Positions 5,360 to 5,389 of a DNA stretch of 5,389 nucleotides are shown here, in pieces. Position 1 is the first letter of the stretch. Every line of letters begins with the position of its first letter. This DNA is from Chloroflexota bacterium. Its GTDB lineage: Bacteria > Chloroflexota > Chloroflexia > JAMDCE01. The stretch lies in assembly GCA_023489135.1 (NCBI GenBank), contig JAMDCE010000714.1, forward strand, positions 301-5,689. Reading direction: 5' to 3'. Under the pieces are notes generated by a model. That model was not told the origin of the DNA and searched no databases. It saw only the letters and a list, made by a program, of their open reading frames with translations. The translations under genes and the position numbers were made by a program.

Positions 5360-5389
5360 TGAGCGTTTTCGCTTCAGCGAAAACGCTCA
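5360..5389 (+). terminator. Perfect 14-bp hairpin at the window end, probable aldolase terminator stem
   Basis: TGAGCGTTTTCGCT (5360-5373) and AGCGAAAACGCTCA (5376-5389) are perfect reverse complements separated by TC. In RNA the tip would open to a TTCA tetraloop. It lies 64 bases after the aldolase stop, a fitting position for a terminator. The window ends on the last base of the stem, so a U-tract cannot be seen. Confidence 0.55.

Noticed and set aside
1..5389. CRISPR array, insertion sequence, phage or toxin-antitoxin content
   Set aside because: No regularly spaced repeats, transposase, integrase, phage or toxin motifs are visible in any frame.

Overview
The window is a moderately GC-rich bacterial fragment, cut at both ends, with four complete protein genes and the 3' part of a fifth. 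The best guess for the host is a member of Chloroflexota or a related uncultured lineage. This is inferred mainly from the extracytoplasmic domain of the beta-propeller protein, whose motifs (YMWGP, VVQYFDKSRME, FVTNGLLVRE, YERRVLTYTPSNPPGFQVEMGNVGQHY) I associate with that phylum. It was not tested by any search. No mobile element, CRISPR array, tRNA or rRNA is visible.

Left part (1-1574, + strand): the C-terminal 163 codons of a PspA/IM30-type membrane-stress protein are followed after 48 bases by a 343-residue SPFH-domain protein. That protein ends in a Gly/Ala/Met-rich linker and two four-cysteine zinc ribbons. The pair resembles the PspA-SPFH pairing of envelope-stress operons such as Bacillus subtilis ydjFGHI. 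Convergent to it (1700-2062, - strand) is a small four-helix membrane protein with two SPW-type repeats. The gap between them carries a terminator for the SPW gene and a second hairpin.

Middle part (2233-3921, - strand): a 562-residue exported protein has a signal peptide, a roughly 270-residue N-terminal domain and a six-bladed TolB/PD40-type propeller. Its 3' flank holds a short heptamer repeat.

Right part (4399-5295, + strand): a Schiff-base aldolase of the DapA/N-acetylneuraminate lyase superfamily. Its active-site residues fit 4-hydroxy-2-oxoglutarate aldolase (HOGA1-like) better than true dihydrodipicolinate synthase. It is divergent from the propeller gene. The 477-base region between them holds a perfect 48-base palindrome, a good sigma70-type promoter for the aldolase and a structured leader with a possible 15-codon upstream reading frame. 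The window ends exactly on the last base of a perfect 14-bp hairpin downstream of the aldolase.

The PspA, SPFH and SPW genes plausibly share a membrane-maintenance theme. The propeller and aldolase genes look like independent transcription units. I found no complete, clearly undescribed system. The most notable non-coding signal is the 48-base palindrome.
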